A DNA stretch of 64,000 nucleotides from Hyphomicrobium sp. CS1GBMeth3 (GTDB taxonomy: Bacteria > Pseudomonadota > Alphaproteobacteria > Rhizobiales > Hyphomicrobiaceae). Below, in pieces: positions 33,439-41,404 of this stretch; position 1 is the stretch's first letter; every line of letters begins with the position of its first letter. Position numbers and translations under genes: made by a program. The notes under the pieces were generated by a model that was given only the letters and a program-made list of their open reading frames with translations, searched no databases and was not told the origin of the DNA. Location: the NCBI RefSeq assembly GCF_900117455.1, contig NZ_FPHO01000003.1, forward strand, positions 1,764,501-1,828,500, written 5' to 3'.

Positions 33439-34395
33439 ATGAACGAACTCACCGTCAGCCAAGCTGCCATCCCGGCCGTCGCGGAAACCCCCGCGGAACG
33501 GCTCTACCGGGCGTTCCTGGAGAGCCAGACGGCGAACACCCGCGCGGCCTACGCCAAGGACATCGATTTCTTCGCCTCGTTCCTCGGAGAACCGAGCGCG
33601 GCTTCCGCCATGAGCCACCTGCTCGCGCTGAGCGGAGGCGACGGGAACGCGTTGTTGCTCGACTACCGAACGCACATGGTCGACGCGAAGCTGGCGCCGT
33701 CGACCATCAACAGGCGCCTGTCCGCGATCCGCTCCGCAGCGAAGCTTGCGCGCACCATTGGCTTTTCCAATTGGGAGCCCGAAGTGGCCGGACTCAAGGC
33801 CCAGGTTTATCGGGACACAACAGGTCCGGGGCTCGAGGGCACGCGCACCATGATCGAGATCGCGCTGACGAATACCCATCCCGGCATTGCTGTTCGGGAC
33901 GTTGCCCTCATTCGCCTTATGTTTGATCTCGCCCTCCGCCGCGGTGAATGCGTATCCCTTGACCTCGAGGATCTTGACCTTGCCGGCAAGCGGATCTGGA
34001 TCCTCGGCAAAGGCAGGAAGCAGAAAGAGGCGCGCACGCTGCCAGACAAAACTGCCGTAGCTTTGACTGCCTGGCTCGATGAGCGCGAGAAATATGCGGC
34101 GCCCGAGCAGCACGCGGTGTTCATCAGCCTATCCGGGAACTCACATGGCCGGCGCATCACCGGTCGCGGCGTGCATTGGGTCATCGCCGGCGTCGGCGCC
34201 GATTCCGGTTACAAGACGAGACCGCACGGTCTACGGCATGCGAGCATTACCACCGCTTTGGATGTAAACAACGGCGACCTGCGGGCTGCCCAGCAGCATG
34301 CGCGCCATGCCAATCCGCAAACAACGATGCGGTACGATGACAATCGACGCGATCTCGCCGGCAAGGTCGCCGAAAGCATTGCGAACGTGCTGTGA
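33439..34395 (+). CDS. Tyrosine recombinase/integrase (second in the element)
   Basis: 318 residues from ATG 33439. A SAM-like core-binding domain (about 20-115) precedes the catalytic domain with Arg near 168 (LALRRGECVSL), Lys in ILGKGRKQKE, His-x-x-Arg at about 263-266 (PHGLRHAS), a His in QQHARHANPQTT and Tyr near 299 (MRYDD). All six catalytic positions appear intact. Unlike the integrase at the right end it is not next to an att site that I can see, so it may belong to a nested element or serve another recombination. Confidence 0.85.
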   Translation: MNELTVSQAAIPAVAETPAERLYRAFLESQTANTRAAYAKDIDFFASFLGEPSAASAMSHLLALSGGDGNALLLDYRTHMVDAKLAPSTINRRLSAIRSAAKLARTIGFSNWEPEVAGLKAQVYRDTTGPGLEGTRTMIEIALTNTHPGIAVRDVALIRLMFDLALRRGECVSLDLEDLDLAGKRIWILGKGRKQKEARTLPDKTAVALTAWLDEREKYAAPEQHAVFISLSGNSHGRRITGRGVHWVIAGVGADSGYKTRPHGLRHASITTALDVNNGDLRAAQQHARHANPQTTMRYDDNRRDLAGKVAESIANVL

Positions 34396-34576
34396 GGTGG
34401 ACGATGGCGCGCCAGCCAGCGGGAAGGCCGGCATTGTGCCAGACGCCAAAAAGGGACGGAGCCTCATACGCTCTTACAAAGCGAGGCTCCGTTTTGCATT
34501 GGGGAAAGACGCGGGGGACACGTCCCAACGTGACAATCACCCTATACCGCATTTTTTGAACAGAGGATGAAGGCCG

Positions 34577-34870
34577 CTAGTTGCTGATCGTGGTCGACGG
34601 GGCCGGCCCTTTCAGCGGGATGCTGTCGTCAGGGATGTGATCGAAGGGGCCCGGAAAGCCCTCGCCTCGATACGTCTGACGGTCATGGTCCTTATCTAGA
34701 GTGCTGTCGAGCGTTCCCGTGGCAACCCTGATCGCCGTCGCAATGAACTCCAGCGCGACCTTATCTTTTTCGTCGGCCGCTTGAGCCATAGAAAGGACCA
34801 CATCACCGATCCCGTATAGCGCCCTGATCTGATCAAACACCGTCGGATTATCGTTATGACTGGTGTACAT
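34577..34870 (-). CDS. Hypothetical protein (97 aa)
   Basis: Starts MYTSHNDNPTVFDQIRALYG, with a helical Ala-rich centre (VVLSMAQAADEKDKVALEFI) and a Pro-rich tail. Its start lies inside the end of the 156-residue gene upstream (17-base overlap), so the two are probably co-translated. No family is recognised. The overlap chain of three minus-strand genes supports coding. Confidence 0.55.
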   Translation of the reverse strand: MYTSHNDNPTVFDQIRALYGIGDVVLSMAQAADEKDKVALEFIATAIRVATGTLDSTLDKDHDRQTYRGEGFPGPFDHIPDDSIPLKGPAPSTTISN

Positions 34871-35324
34871 GCTGCTCTCCTCCCGTCACGATCACAGCCG
34901 CTTCGTAAAGCTTGGCGAGGCAGTAGTCTGGTCCGTTCGTATCGCGGTCGGCCCACTCGCCAACGCATTCGCGGTGCCCATCAAAGAAGAACTGCCGCAG
35001 GGCTTCGGCTCTCAGGGCAATGTCGCGCATCGACGTCGGCTTGCGCTTGTGAATGGCTTCGACGAGGCCACGGATGACGGCCTCGCGAGCATCGCTCTCA
35101 GCGACCGCAGCGGCATGGCCGGGGTCACCTTCGATGCTCATTTCGTATCGCACGGCCGCCTGATAGGCGTCGATCGCGCGGCGGAGCTCGAGCAGCTCGA
35201 TATCGCAATCTCCGGTGAGGGGGAACGCTGCTGGGTGCGGCGAAGCCTCGGCGATGACGACGGGAGCGGCGACGGCCGTACCAGCGACAACCCGGAGCAT
35301 TGAACGGCGCGAAAGCTTAGACAT
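34854..35324 (-). CDS. Small exported protein, Tat-like leader
   Basis: 156 residues from ATG 35324, eight bases inside the preceding gene. The N terminus MSKLSRRSMLRVVAGTAVAA followed by a small hydrophobic stretch resembles a twin-arginine signal (SRRSMLR). The mature part is helical with conserved-looking FFFDGHRECVGEWADRD and two Cys. It resembles its upstream neighbour in length, in the ALRAEALRQFFF / FLRAELLTMYYG helix and in C-terminal layout, so the two may be paralogues. Function unknown. Confidence 0.6.
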   Translation of the reverse strand: MSKLSRRSMLRVVAGTAVAAPVVIAEASPHPAAFPLTGDCDIELLELRRAIDAYQAAVRYEMSIEGDPGHAAAVAESDAREAVIRGLVEAIHKRKPTSMRDIALRAEALRQFFFDGHRECVGEWADRDTNGPDYCLAKLYEAAVIVTGGEQHVHQS

Positions 35325-35787
35325 GTGCAGCCCCTCCGATTTTCCAGCAGGCCTCAACAAGACGGCCGAGCATCCGTTGCGCGGCACAGTCCGAACCGGT
35401 CAGTTCCGATAGCTGACCGCGCCCGTAGTACATCGTCAGCAACTCGGCGCGCAGAAACACGTCGCGGACATTCTCGGCCTCGCGAGCAAGGTGATGGGCG
35501 GCCATCGCCTCACATTCCCAGCAAGCCCGAAGCCAGCGCGCGTGCGCTTCCCTCAATTCCGGATCGGCGAGTCTGTTGCAGGCTTCCTCCGTCGTCCCGC
35601 CGACGGGCTCCAGGGCTGCGAAGTAAGCGCCGACGATTTGCCGGAGCTCGACGAAATCGCCGTCGTCGCGCCAGATCAGGCGCGCGGGGCGGGTGAAGAA
35701 CGCAGGGGGTACGGTGAGGGGGGGATTGTACGGATCGCCTGAGACGACGACCGCATGACGACGGGGACGGGGTGACCGATGCAACAT
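35317..35787 (-). CDS. Hypothetical protein (156 aa), probable paralogue of next gene
   Basis: From ATG 35787. Residues about 105-125 (NVRDVFLRAELLTMYYGRGQ) align by eye with SMRDIALRAEALRQFFFDGH in the following gene, and both have an acidic/Ala helix before it. This one lacks an obvious signal peptide. It overlaps the next gene by eight bases. Unknown function; related small genes are common in Hyphomicrobiales mobile regions. Confidence 0.55.
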   Translation of the reverse strand: MLHRSPRPRRHAVVVSGDPYNPPLTVPPAFFTRPARLIWRDDGDFVELRQIVGAYFAALEPVGGTTEEACNRLADPELREAHARWLRACWECEAMAAHHLAREAENVRDVFLRAELLTMYYGRGQLSELTGSDCAAQRMLGRLVEACWKIGGAAHV

Positions 35788-35883
35788 GGGACACAACCTC
35801 TCGCAACTATGCGCAACATTACGCATCGCTTCGCTACATCAGCAGGGTTGTCCCGTCAACAACATCTCGCTACAAGTCGCTAC

Positions 35884-36069
35884 ATGAAGAAGAGCCACCC
35901 CATCGCTATGCGTTTCGATCTCGACGTGAAGGAAGCCCTTGAGGCCGATGCCGCGGCGCAGGACCGCAATCAAGCGTGGGTCGTCAACGCCATTCTTCGC
36001 GATCACTACAAGCTCCCGAGGCCTACGCATGCGAAGCGTCGGTCGTCCGGTGCGAAAGAGAAAAGCTGA
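35884..36069 (+). CDS. Small ribbon-helix-helix-type protein
   Basis: 61 residues from ATG 35884. SHPIAMRFDLDVKEALEADA then AAQDRNQAWVVNAILRDHYK shows the beta-strand, helix A and helix B pattern of Arc/MetJ-like repressors. It is divergent from the minus-strand trio and probably regulates it or itself. A longer frame from 35779 is unlikely because its added residues overlap the divergent gene start. A GC-rich hairpin follows the stop. Confidence 0.65.
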   Translation: MKKSHPIAMRFDLDVKEALEADAAAQDRNQAWVVNAILRDHYKLPRPTHAKRRSSGAKEKS

Positions 36070-36070
36070 C

Positions 36071-36086
36071 GGGGCGCTATCGCCCC
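36071..36086. terminator. Hairpin after the ribbon-helix-helix gene
   Basis: Perfect arms GGGGCG (36071-36076) and CGCCCC (36081-36086) with loop CTAT, starting one base after the stop codon. No T-run follows, so termination is only probable. Confidence 0.4.
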
Positions 36087-36190
36087 CTGCCGGTGCGGCT
36101 ATATGCAACTCATGGCATTATGGGGAGCGGCCATGTCAGACCGCAGAGCGCTCGTGCTCGTGACGCGCGGCGCGCCCTTTCGGGTGACGC

Positions 36191-36574
36191 ATGCGTAGGG
36201 TGGCGGCCGTGGTTTTGCTGGCAATCGCATCTTTAGATGCTGCGCAAGCGGGCACTGTTATCCTTGCGTGCGACGGGTTCGCTGCTGGCCCCGGCGCCGG
36301 CAAGGGCATGCCTACAGGTCAAAAATCATTCCTCGTCGACGATCATAAAGGCATCGTACAAAGTTCGCTGGGCGATTTTTTAATCACCCACCGCGACGAA
36401 CGTGAGATCCGGTTTGAAGGCAAGTATCAGCCGAAAGGAGCGCGCCACGGCGTACACGTCGGGCGGATTGATCGGATCACTGGCGACGCCGTAACCTGGA
36501 TCACCCTCGACGGAGAAAAGGAACCGTTCCTAACCTTTGTCCTGAGTTGCCAGCCGGCGGCTCCGAAGTTTTAG
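36191..36574 (+). CDS. Small exported protein
   Basis: 127 residues with a signal peptide (MRRVAAVVLLAIASLDAAQA) and a beta-rich mature part with two Cys (VILACDGF and VLSCQPAA), which could form one disulfide. A 21-codon frame with a GGGGAG ribosome site (36133-36198, MSDRRALVLV) overlaps its start and may couple its translation. Function unknown. The toxin-antitoxin promoter follows directly after it. Confidence 0.6.
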   Translation: MRRVAAVVLLAIASLDAAQAGTVILACDGFAAGPGAGKGMPTGQKSFLVDDHKGIVQSSLGDFLITHRDEREIRFEGKYQPKGARHGVHVGRIDRITGDAVTWITLDGEKEPFLTFVLSCQPAAPKF

Positions 36575-36575
36575 G

Positions 36576-36617
36576 TGGCAAGTTTACCTTGCCATGCTGT
36601 AGCCCACAGGCTACAAT
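36576..36617 (+). promoter_or_regulatory. Promoter and operator dyads of the toxin-antitoxin pair
   Basis: TTGCCA (36589-36594), 17 bases, then TACAAT (36612-36617) is a good sigma-70 promoter. Two inverted repeats overlap it: TGGCAA/TTGCCA (36576-36594) and TGTAGCC/GGCTACA with a 4-base spacer (36598-36615). Such dyads over the promoter are the usual autoregulation sites of these modules. Transcription would start at about 36624, at the toxin ATG. Confidence 0.75.
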
Positions 36618-36624
36618 TTGGCCC

Positions 36625-36921
36625 ATGATCGAAGTGCGAGAGACCGACGAGTTTAGTTCGTGGCTGAGTAGCCTGACGGACAAACCCGCAAAGGCGCGCA
36701 TACTGAACCGCATCGAACGGCTTCAACGCGGAAACCCTGGTGACGTTGAGCCGGTGGGGGAGGGCGTGAGCGAGATGAGGATGCACTTCGGACCGGGTTA
36801 CAGGGTCTATTTCATCAAACGAGGGGAACGATTCATCCTGCTCTTGGCCGGTGGCGACAAGTCCACCCAGGAGCGCGATATCATCAGAGCCAAACGCCTA
36901 GCGGCAGAGTATCCGGAGTAA
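36625..36921 (+). CDS. HigB/RelE-superfamily toxin
   Basis: 98 residues. The sequence MIEVRETDEFSSWLSSLTD, ARILNRIERLQRGNPGDVEP, and YRVYFIKRGERFILLLAGGD is that of the addiction-module killer (RelE/ParE-like, Gp49/HigB-type) family; members are mRNA interferases acting at the ribosome. The following gene is its antitoxin, 4 bases away. No ribosome site precedes the ATG, consistent with a leaderless message from the promoter just upstream. Stabilises the element, by inference. Confidence 0.88.
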   Translation: MIEVRETDEFSSWLSSLTDKPAKARILNRIERLQRGNPGDVEPVGEGVSEMRMHFGPGYRVYFIKRGERFILLLAGGDKSTQERDIIRAKRLAAEYPE

Positions 36922-36925
36922 CGCC

Positions 36926-37231
36926 ATGGCCAAATCAAAACCCTTCGACGCTTCGAAGTATCTCACCGATGAAGCCGACGTCGCCGCTTATGTGGCCGAG
37001 GCCTTTCGCACCAACGACACTGAGCACATAGCGCACGCCATCGGCGTTGCAGCCAAAGCTCGCGGCATGACTCGCATCGCAGAGATCTCGGGACTTTCCC
37101 GGGAAAGCCTATACCGTGCTTTGAGCGCCGACGGCGCGCCGCAGTTTGAAACCATCCAAAAGGTGCTGAGCGCTCTGGGGCTGCGGCTGACCGTCGAAAT
37201 CGCAGGATCCGATAAGTCCGAAGCGGCTTAG
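36926..37231 (+). CDS. HTH antitoxin of the addiction module
   Basis: 101 residues. The N-terminal part DASKYLTDEADVAAYVAEAF is typical of HigA-2-like addiction-module antidotes; a helix-turn-helix follows (about 50-90, GMTRIAEISGLSRESLYRAL and FETIQKVLSALGLRL). It should neutralise the upstream toxin and repress the operon at the dyads at 36576-36615. Toxin-first order is the HigBA arrangement. Confidence 0.88.
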   Translation: MAKSKPFDASKYLTDEADVAAYVAEAFRTNDTEHIAHAIGVAAKARGMTRIAEISGLSRESLYRALSADGAPQFETIQKVLSALGLRLTVEIAGSDKSEAA

Positions 37232-37298
37232 GTTGTTGGACCGCCCGGATCCACAGAGGCCTGTTACTTCCCCAAACATGAATTATCGGTAGTGGACT

Positions 37299-37508
37299 TC
37301 AGGGCGCCCGAGCTTCATCTACCCCTGGCGCAATCCGATAGTGCCGCCAACACTCGTAGCGGGATGGTGGGAAGCCCTTCGGGCGGTGCTTGTTAGCTTC
37401 TGCAATGAATTGCTCGCACTCAGCGACAGACGGGAATTTCCGCGACTCGCGCGCGACCTCCCGGCCGTCTGCGAGTATCCAGATGATAAACAACGTTGCG
37501 GCGTCCAT
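37299..37508 (-). CDS. Hypothetical protein (69 aa)
   Basis: Begins MDAATLFIIWILADGREVAR and continues with SVAECEQFIAEANKH and a Pro/Arg region with one further Cys and Trp. Three bases after the stop of the preceding 79-residue gene on the same strand, so both are probably co-transcribed. No recognised family. Confidence 0.5.
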   Translation of the reverse strand: MDAATLFIIWILADGREVARESRKFPSVAECEQFIAEANKHRPKGFPPSRYECWRHYRIAPGVDEARAP

Positions 37509-37511
37509 GCT

Positions 37512-37751
37512 TCACTTCCCCGCCCATCCGGTGTGAATGTCCTCCCATGGGGGGATGCGCCGCTTCCACTTCCCGGCGCTATCGATGACGTCACCGTAGG
37601 GCGCGTCGAGACTTTCGCAGATGACGCGCTCGTGTGGGCGCTCAGCGAGCGCGACCTGCATGCGGTAGAGGCAGACCTCGCGCGATTGCCCATCGGTGGG
37701 TGCCTGGATCAGACACAGTGGCGCGCAGACGATGAAGGCGAAGGGTTCCAT
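37512..37751 (-). CDS. Hypothetical protein (79 aa)
   Basis: From ATG 37751 (MEPFAFIVCAPLCLIQAPTD). The N terminus is hydrophobic with two Cys, the middle has CLYRMQVALAERP and the tail KWKRRIPPWEDIHTGWAGK is basic and aromatic. The longer frame to 37829 is Arg-rich and not favoured. Lies directly before the 69-residue gene. Unknown function. Confidence 0.5.
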   Translation of the reverse strand: MEPFAFIVCAPLCLIQAPTDGQSREVCLYRMQVALAERPHERVICESLDAPYGDVIDSAGKWKRRIPPWEDIHTGWAGK

Positions 37752-37856
37752 ACCGGGAGATAGTCTCAGCAGTGCGGCAAGACGACGACCGCACGGACGG
37801 CGCGCGGATTTTGCAGTCCGCTGCGTCACCTGCTGGCGCCACCGCCTGTCTGCGAG

Positions 37857-38219
37857 CTAATTCGGCTTCCCGTCCTCCTGCTCTCCATGGAGACGCCAAT
37901 ACTCGTCTATAGCGGCATTCCACTCGGCCAAATCCTCCTCGGAAAGCAGATGGAGGTTCTCCTGGACTGGCAACAGCCCGTCGGTCTTGAGATATGCATA
38001 TGCAATGTCAGCCGGCAATTGCTCTGCCAACGCGCGCATAGCCTCATCGATGGTTGCGCGCGGCATCGGCTGCGGTGTCTCGGCGTTGGGATCGAAAAAC
38101 ACCGGATCGCCGGGCCCCGGGTCGCGTCCGAACTTCTTGCGAAACGCTCGAAGCTGTTTCTTCAGGATCTTGTCTGTCCTGCTTCCCTTCTCGAACTTGA
38201 CACGCCGACCCTTGCCCAT
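37857..38219 (-). CDS. Hypothetical protein (120 aa)
   Basis: Begins with a basic stretch (MGKGRRVKFEKGSRTDKILK) then ALAEQLPADIAYAYLKTDG and an acidic end (LSEEDLAEWNAAIDEYW). Composition is protein-like along its whole length. It is the first of three minus-strand genes and is divergent from a small HTH gene about 110 bases away. No family recognised. Confidence 0.6.
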   Translation of the reverse strand: MGKGRRVKFEKGSRTDKILKKQLRAFRKKFGRDPGPGDPVFFDPNAETPQPMPRATIDEAMRALAEQLPADIAYAYLKTDGLLPVQENLHLLSEEDLAEWNAAIDEYWRLHGEQEDGKPN

Positions 38220-38327
38220 GTCGTAGGGTGCAAAACGATCGTGGCGGCCTCAGGGTATGCCATCGGCATGTGGATAGTTCACAGCTCTGGGATTCGCAGC
38301 GCGCGGGAACCATAGTACCTTCGCCTC

Positions 38328-38573
38328 ATGATCGTTGATGGCGCACAGATCCGGGCCGGCCGGGCGTTGATAGGCTGGCATCAGCGCGACCTCGCGGCAG
38401 CGGCGCAGGTGCATTTGAACACCGTCGCCGCGCTCGAGAAGCATGAGCAGCTATCAGCCGCCAAACGGCATCGCCGCCGGGATGCGCTTGAGGCGATCGA
38501 ACGGGCGCTGAAAGGCGAGGGCGTAGTCATGCTCTCGAAGGCGGACTCTATCGGCGTCGGCCTGACACTGTGA
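38328..38573 (+). CDS. Small XRE-type HTH protein
   Basis: 81 residues. QIRAGRALIGWHQRDLAAAA followed by QVHLNTVAALEKHEQLSAAK reads as a helix-turn-helix of the Cro/CI (XRE) type, then a short dimerisation-like tail (ALEAIERALKGEGVVML). Probably a transcriptional regulator of neighbouring accessory genes; the divergent 120-residue gene is a likely target. Confidence 0.75.
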   Translation: MIVDGAQIRAGRALIGWHQRDLAAAAQVHLNTVAALEKHEQLSAAKRHRRRDALEAIERALKGEGVVMLSKADSIGVGLTL

Positions 38574-38736
38574 CGGAACCACAGTCAACCGGCACTAAGC
38601 CATGACTATCAATGTGCTAGAGTGTTACTGCTAACCCATGGCGAGGGCATCCGAAGACGCAACAGCACCGCAATTTCGGACATCACGGGTCCCGGAAAAG
38701 TCGCGTCGATTTCGATTTTTTAGGGTGAGATAGATT

Positions 38737-39369
38737 TTGCACTCAGCACCTAGGAACCGCGTCTGCGAAGATCATCTGACGTTCGATCTCGCAAAGCTCG
38801 GTACGTTGAAGCCTGGCGCGCACCGCCGCCTGCCCCATTTGCACGCCACGGATTGGGAATGGCAGCCCTGGGTCAACGGCGGCTATGTGCTGGATCTGGC
38901 GCACCGATGGGCGTCGGCCATCATCACCCGCACGGCGGACGGGCTGCGCATCTCGATCAGCGCGAGTTCCAAGACGCGAACCGTCGAACGCTCCGTGCAT
39001 CACGTCGAGATCGTCGAAGCCCCGAATACGATCGCGGGCACGCGCCTTTGGTTCCGCTGTCCCTGCTGCGCCCGCAACGTCCGCACGGTCTATTTCCGGC
39101 ACAACACTATAGGGTGCCGGACGTGCGCCGACCTGAAGCACCGGAGCACGGTGACGTTCAAGACGCAGCGATGGGAACAGAGGCGCGACGAGATCCTGCA
39201 TCTGCTCGGGGGGACGCTCAGCAGGCGGCCCCGCTATATGCGGCGTAAGCGATACACCGCCTTGCTGCTCGAATATGAGGGCCTGCACCGCAAGCTCAAG
39301 CCGACGACGGAACCGCAGCCGATGCGTAAACTCAATGGACGCCTTCTGTGGAGTCCGACCCCGCTCTAG
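38737..39369 (+). CDS. Zinc-ribbon-containing hypothetical protein (210 aa)
   Basis: Starts at TTG 38737 after TAGGGTGAGATAGAT. Near residues 108-130 CPCCARNVRTVYFRHN and CRTCADLKHRS form two CxxC knuckles as in a zinc ribbon. The C-terminal part is basic and helical (RRDEILHLLGGTLSRRPRYM). Proteins of this layout occur in Hyphomicrobiales integrative elements; a nucleic-acid-binding role is inferred from the ribbon only. Confidence 0.65.
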   Translation: MHSAPRNRVCEDHLTFDLAKLGTLKPGAHRRLPHLHATDWEWQPWVNGGYVLDLAHRWASAIITRTADGLRISISASSKTRTVERSVHHVEIVEAPNTIAGTRLWFRCPCCARNVRTVYFRHNTIGCRTCADLKHRSTVTFKTQRWEQRRDEILHLLGGTLSRRPRYMRRKRYTALLLEYEGLHRKLKPTTEPQPMRKLNGRLLWSPTPL

Positions 39370-39581
39370 GAAGTGGTCGTTTGAACGCCAAGGCCTGCGA
39401 GCTTCTGAAGAACGGGAGGGTTGCGGGAAGGCTGTCCGAGCTTCAACAGCGCACCCAAAAACGCCACGACATCACGATCAGCGTACCGGATTCTCCTCGA
39501 TTTCCGCACTTCCCATAATAACCATTTGGGGAAGTAACGGCCCCATTCAGAGCTCAACGACGGTCTTTCGTTCGACCGCAT
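39366..39581 (-). CDS. Possible small protein (71 aa)
   Basis: Frame from 39581 (MRSNERPSLSSEWGRYFPKW) to 39366, with DVVAFLGALLKLGQPSRNPP near the end. It overlaps the end of the next minus-strand coiled-coil gene by 35 bases and converges with the zinc-ribbon gene by 4 bases. No ribosome site was found. Protein-like composition is the only support. Confidence 0.3.
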   Translation of the reverse strand: MRSNERPSLSSEWGRYFPKWLLWEVRKSRRIRYADRDVVAFLGALLKLGQPSRNPPVLQKLAGLGVQTTTS

Positions 39582-39726
39582 CTAACCGCGCCTCGATCCG
39601 ATCTAGCCGCCGGTTGGCGCTGGCCTTCCCTTCCTCCGCGAGTGTCATGCGCAGCTTCAAATCGCGCACTTCCTCCCGAAGCTGCTCCAGTTGCTCGGCC
39701 AGCCTTGCCGCGAGATCATCTGCCAT
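39547..39726 (-). CDS. Small coiled-coil protein (59 aa)
   Basis: From ATG 39726: MADDLAARLAEQLEQLREEV, then RDLKLRMTLAEEGKASANRR and LDRIEARLDAVERKT. Heptad spacing of Leu/Ile/Val runs through nearly the whole protein, so it should be a coiled coil. A longer start at 39741 adds five residues. Unknown function. Confidence 0.6.
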   Translation of the reverse strand: MADDLAARLAEQLEQLREEVRDLKLRMTLAEEGKASANRRLDRIEARLDAVERKTVVEL

Positions 39727-39976
39727 TCCGATCGCTCCCATTCTCGATTGTTGGGCGCACCTTAGTTGATGGGCCCGGACGCAGCCACGATTCTGTGGAA
39801 ACCGGGGACAATAGGATTCCGAATACTTCGCGAACGCTTCCGCGCCAGTGGGCTGCCTTGCGCCCCGACTCGAACAGGTTCAGACCGAGTCTGACGCGGC
39901 TAGGGTAGCTCCCGAAAAGCCGGCCTCACCACCGGCCGCCGCGGTTTGATTCCGTGGTGAGCGCGAGGTGATGCGC

Positions 39977-40858
39977 ATGTCCCGTCTTCGCATTAAACCA
40001 GGTCCCAAGGGGAAGTTCGCACAACGCGTCGGCTCTCCGGCAGCGAAGAGAACGGCTGTTGTAAGATCGGTGGACGCCGGCGTTCTGCGCCCTACCCAGC
40101 AAGTGGCCGTTGCAGCGTACCAAGATGGTGAGCCACTGCCTTGGCTCGTCGCAACACAGGTCCGCGCCATATCCATCCCAGAGCGTCTGTTGGCACGCTG
40201 CGAAACCATGCCTCTAACCGAGGCACCAGTCATCAATGGGCGAGAAGCAAGCCCAAACACGCTCGCCAATTTCTACAATATCGTGAGCACGGCGGCAGCT
40301 ACTGGAGCACGCTCCCAAGCGGCAGCCAGTACGAGCGGTTTGCGCAAGGCTGAACTCGTGGCCGACATCTTTGCTGCAGCCTACATCTTTGAGGCCCTGA
40401 GCTATCCGTGGCAGACGGTGCTTCGATTGCGGTGCCACGCTGAGTCCTTGAAAGACCCAACGCCAGGAACAGCCGTCCCCACTGTTGAACTGGCTTTGAG
40501 GGCCACTGTCGCGGCTGCCGTTTCTGCGAAATCAAAGGCCCTCGGCGAGCGCCATGGGACCGAGGCCAAAGCACGTAGAGCCGTGCTTACCAGTTTGGAG
40601 AAGCGTGGACTTGATCTGGCCTGGCTCTTCCGCCGCAAGAAAGAGGATGACGATCGCGTTGACCAGGATCGATACGAACGCAACCTGAAGGACTGGCATC
40701 AGGATTTCAAAAACCGCAACGCGGGCAGTACCGGCCAGGAATCGGCCCAGCGGGAATACGACTACCTCACAACCCTCGTGAGGCAATCCTCCGCGCCCGA
40801 GGCGCTTTGTGACGAATTCTGTGAGTTTGCCATTGGATTTCAAGCAGCTATCCAATAG
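39977..40858 (+). CDS. Hypothetical protein (293 aa)
   Basis: ATG 39977 is eight bases after GAGG; GTG 39968 and ATG 39971 are alternatives. A basic start (MSRLRIKPGPKGKFAQRVGS) is followed by helical Ala-rich stretches (ADIFAAAYIFEALSYPWQTV; VELALRATVAAAVSAKSKAL) and a charged region (RRKKEDDDRVDQDRYERNLK). No domain recognised. It is the first gene of the long plus-strand run that reaches the integrase. Confidence 0.6.
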   Translation: MSRLRIKPGPKGKFAQRVGSPAAKRTAVVRSVDAGVLRPTQQVAVAAYQDGEPLPWLVATQVRAISIPERLLARCETMPLTEAPVINGREASPNTLANFYNIVSTAAATGARSQAAASTSGLRKAELVADIFAAAYIFEALSYPWQTVLRLRCHAESLKDPTPGTAVPTVELALRATVAAAVSAKSKALGERHGTEAKARRAVLTSLEKRGLDLAWLFRRKKEDDDRVDQDRYERNLKDWHQDFKNRNAGSTGQESAQREYDYLTTLVRQSSAPEALCDEFCEFAIGFQAAIQ

Positions 40859-40934
40859 CCGAAAGGTTCCTATTTGGTAGGGCTATTCGCCGTGGTTTTG
40901 ACTGGTTCACCGCTAAACAGCGAGGTGAGACCAG

Positions 40935-41204
40935 ATGCACGTCGAAGCTGTCCCCAACGACCAGCGCCGCACATTCCCAGTCGTTAAAAGTGATGGATCG
41001 CGCCCCGACCTCGACAGGTTTCTAACAATTCATGAGGTGATGCGCCTTACCTCTCTCGGCAAGACGGCGATCTATGCGCGGATAGGACGGGGAGAGTTTC
41101 CACGGCCGCTTCCTCTCTCCAAGACGAAGGTGGCTTGGTCAGCTCACGACATCGCCTGCTGGCAGCGCGACCTCCGAAATGCTCGTGAGGCCGCGGCTGC
41201 ATGA
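40935..41204 (+). CDS. AlpA-family regulator/excisionase-like
   Basis: 89 residues. FLTIHEVMRLTSLGKTAIYA followed by GEFPRPLPLSKTKVAWSAHD and IACWQRDL is the AlpA pattern (MerR-like winged helix). AlpA proteins activate integrase or act as excisionases in phages and satellites. It overlaps the next small gene as ATGA. Regulation of the replication module downstream is inferred from position. Confidence 0.82.
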   Translation: MHVEAVPNDQRRTFPVVKSDGSRPDLDRFLTIHEVMRLTSLGKTAIYARIGRGEFPRPLPLSKTKVAWSAHDIACWQRDLRNAREAAAA

Positions 41205-41404
41205 CGGTTTTTTCCGACAGCACCGAAAGAAACACCCGCTCCGACAGGCAACGTCAGGAGCGGGCGCGATCTCTTCATACCAACGTCGACGGCAGCAACG
41301 TCGACGGATTGAATGTAGCTGCGTCCTTCCGTTTCGACAAGACCTGCCGCCGTCTCCCCAACAAGGAACGGCAAAATGAACCACATACTGCGCGCAGCGC
41401 TTGA
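41201..41404 (+). CDS. Small hypothetical protein (67 aa)
   Basis: ATG overlaps the AlpA stop. Charged and polar (MTVFSDSTERNTRSDRQRQE), with a repeated VDGSNVDGLNV in the middle. It overlaps the next gene by 29 bases in another frame. Translational coupling is the main support; it could also be a decayed reading. Confidence 0.35.
   Translation: MTVFSDSTERNTRSDRQRQERARSLHTNVDGSNVDGLNVAASFRFDKTCRRLPNKERQNEPHTARSA

Noticed and set aside
32914..34113. 399-codon minus-strand frame
   Set aside because: Mostly antisense to the tyrosine recombinase at 33439-34395, which has all catalytic residues.
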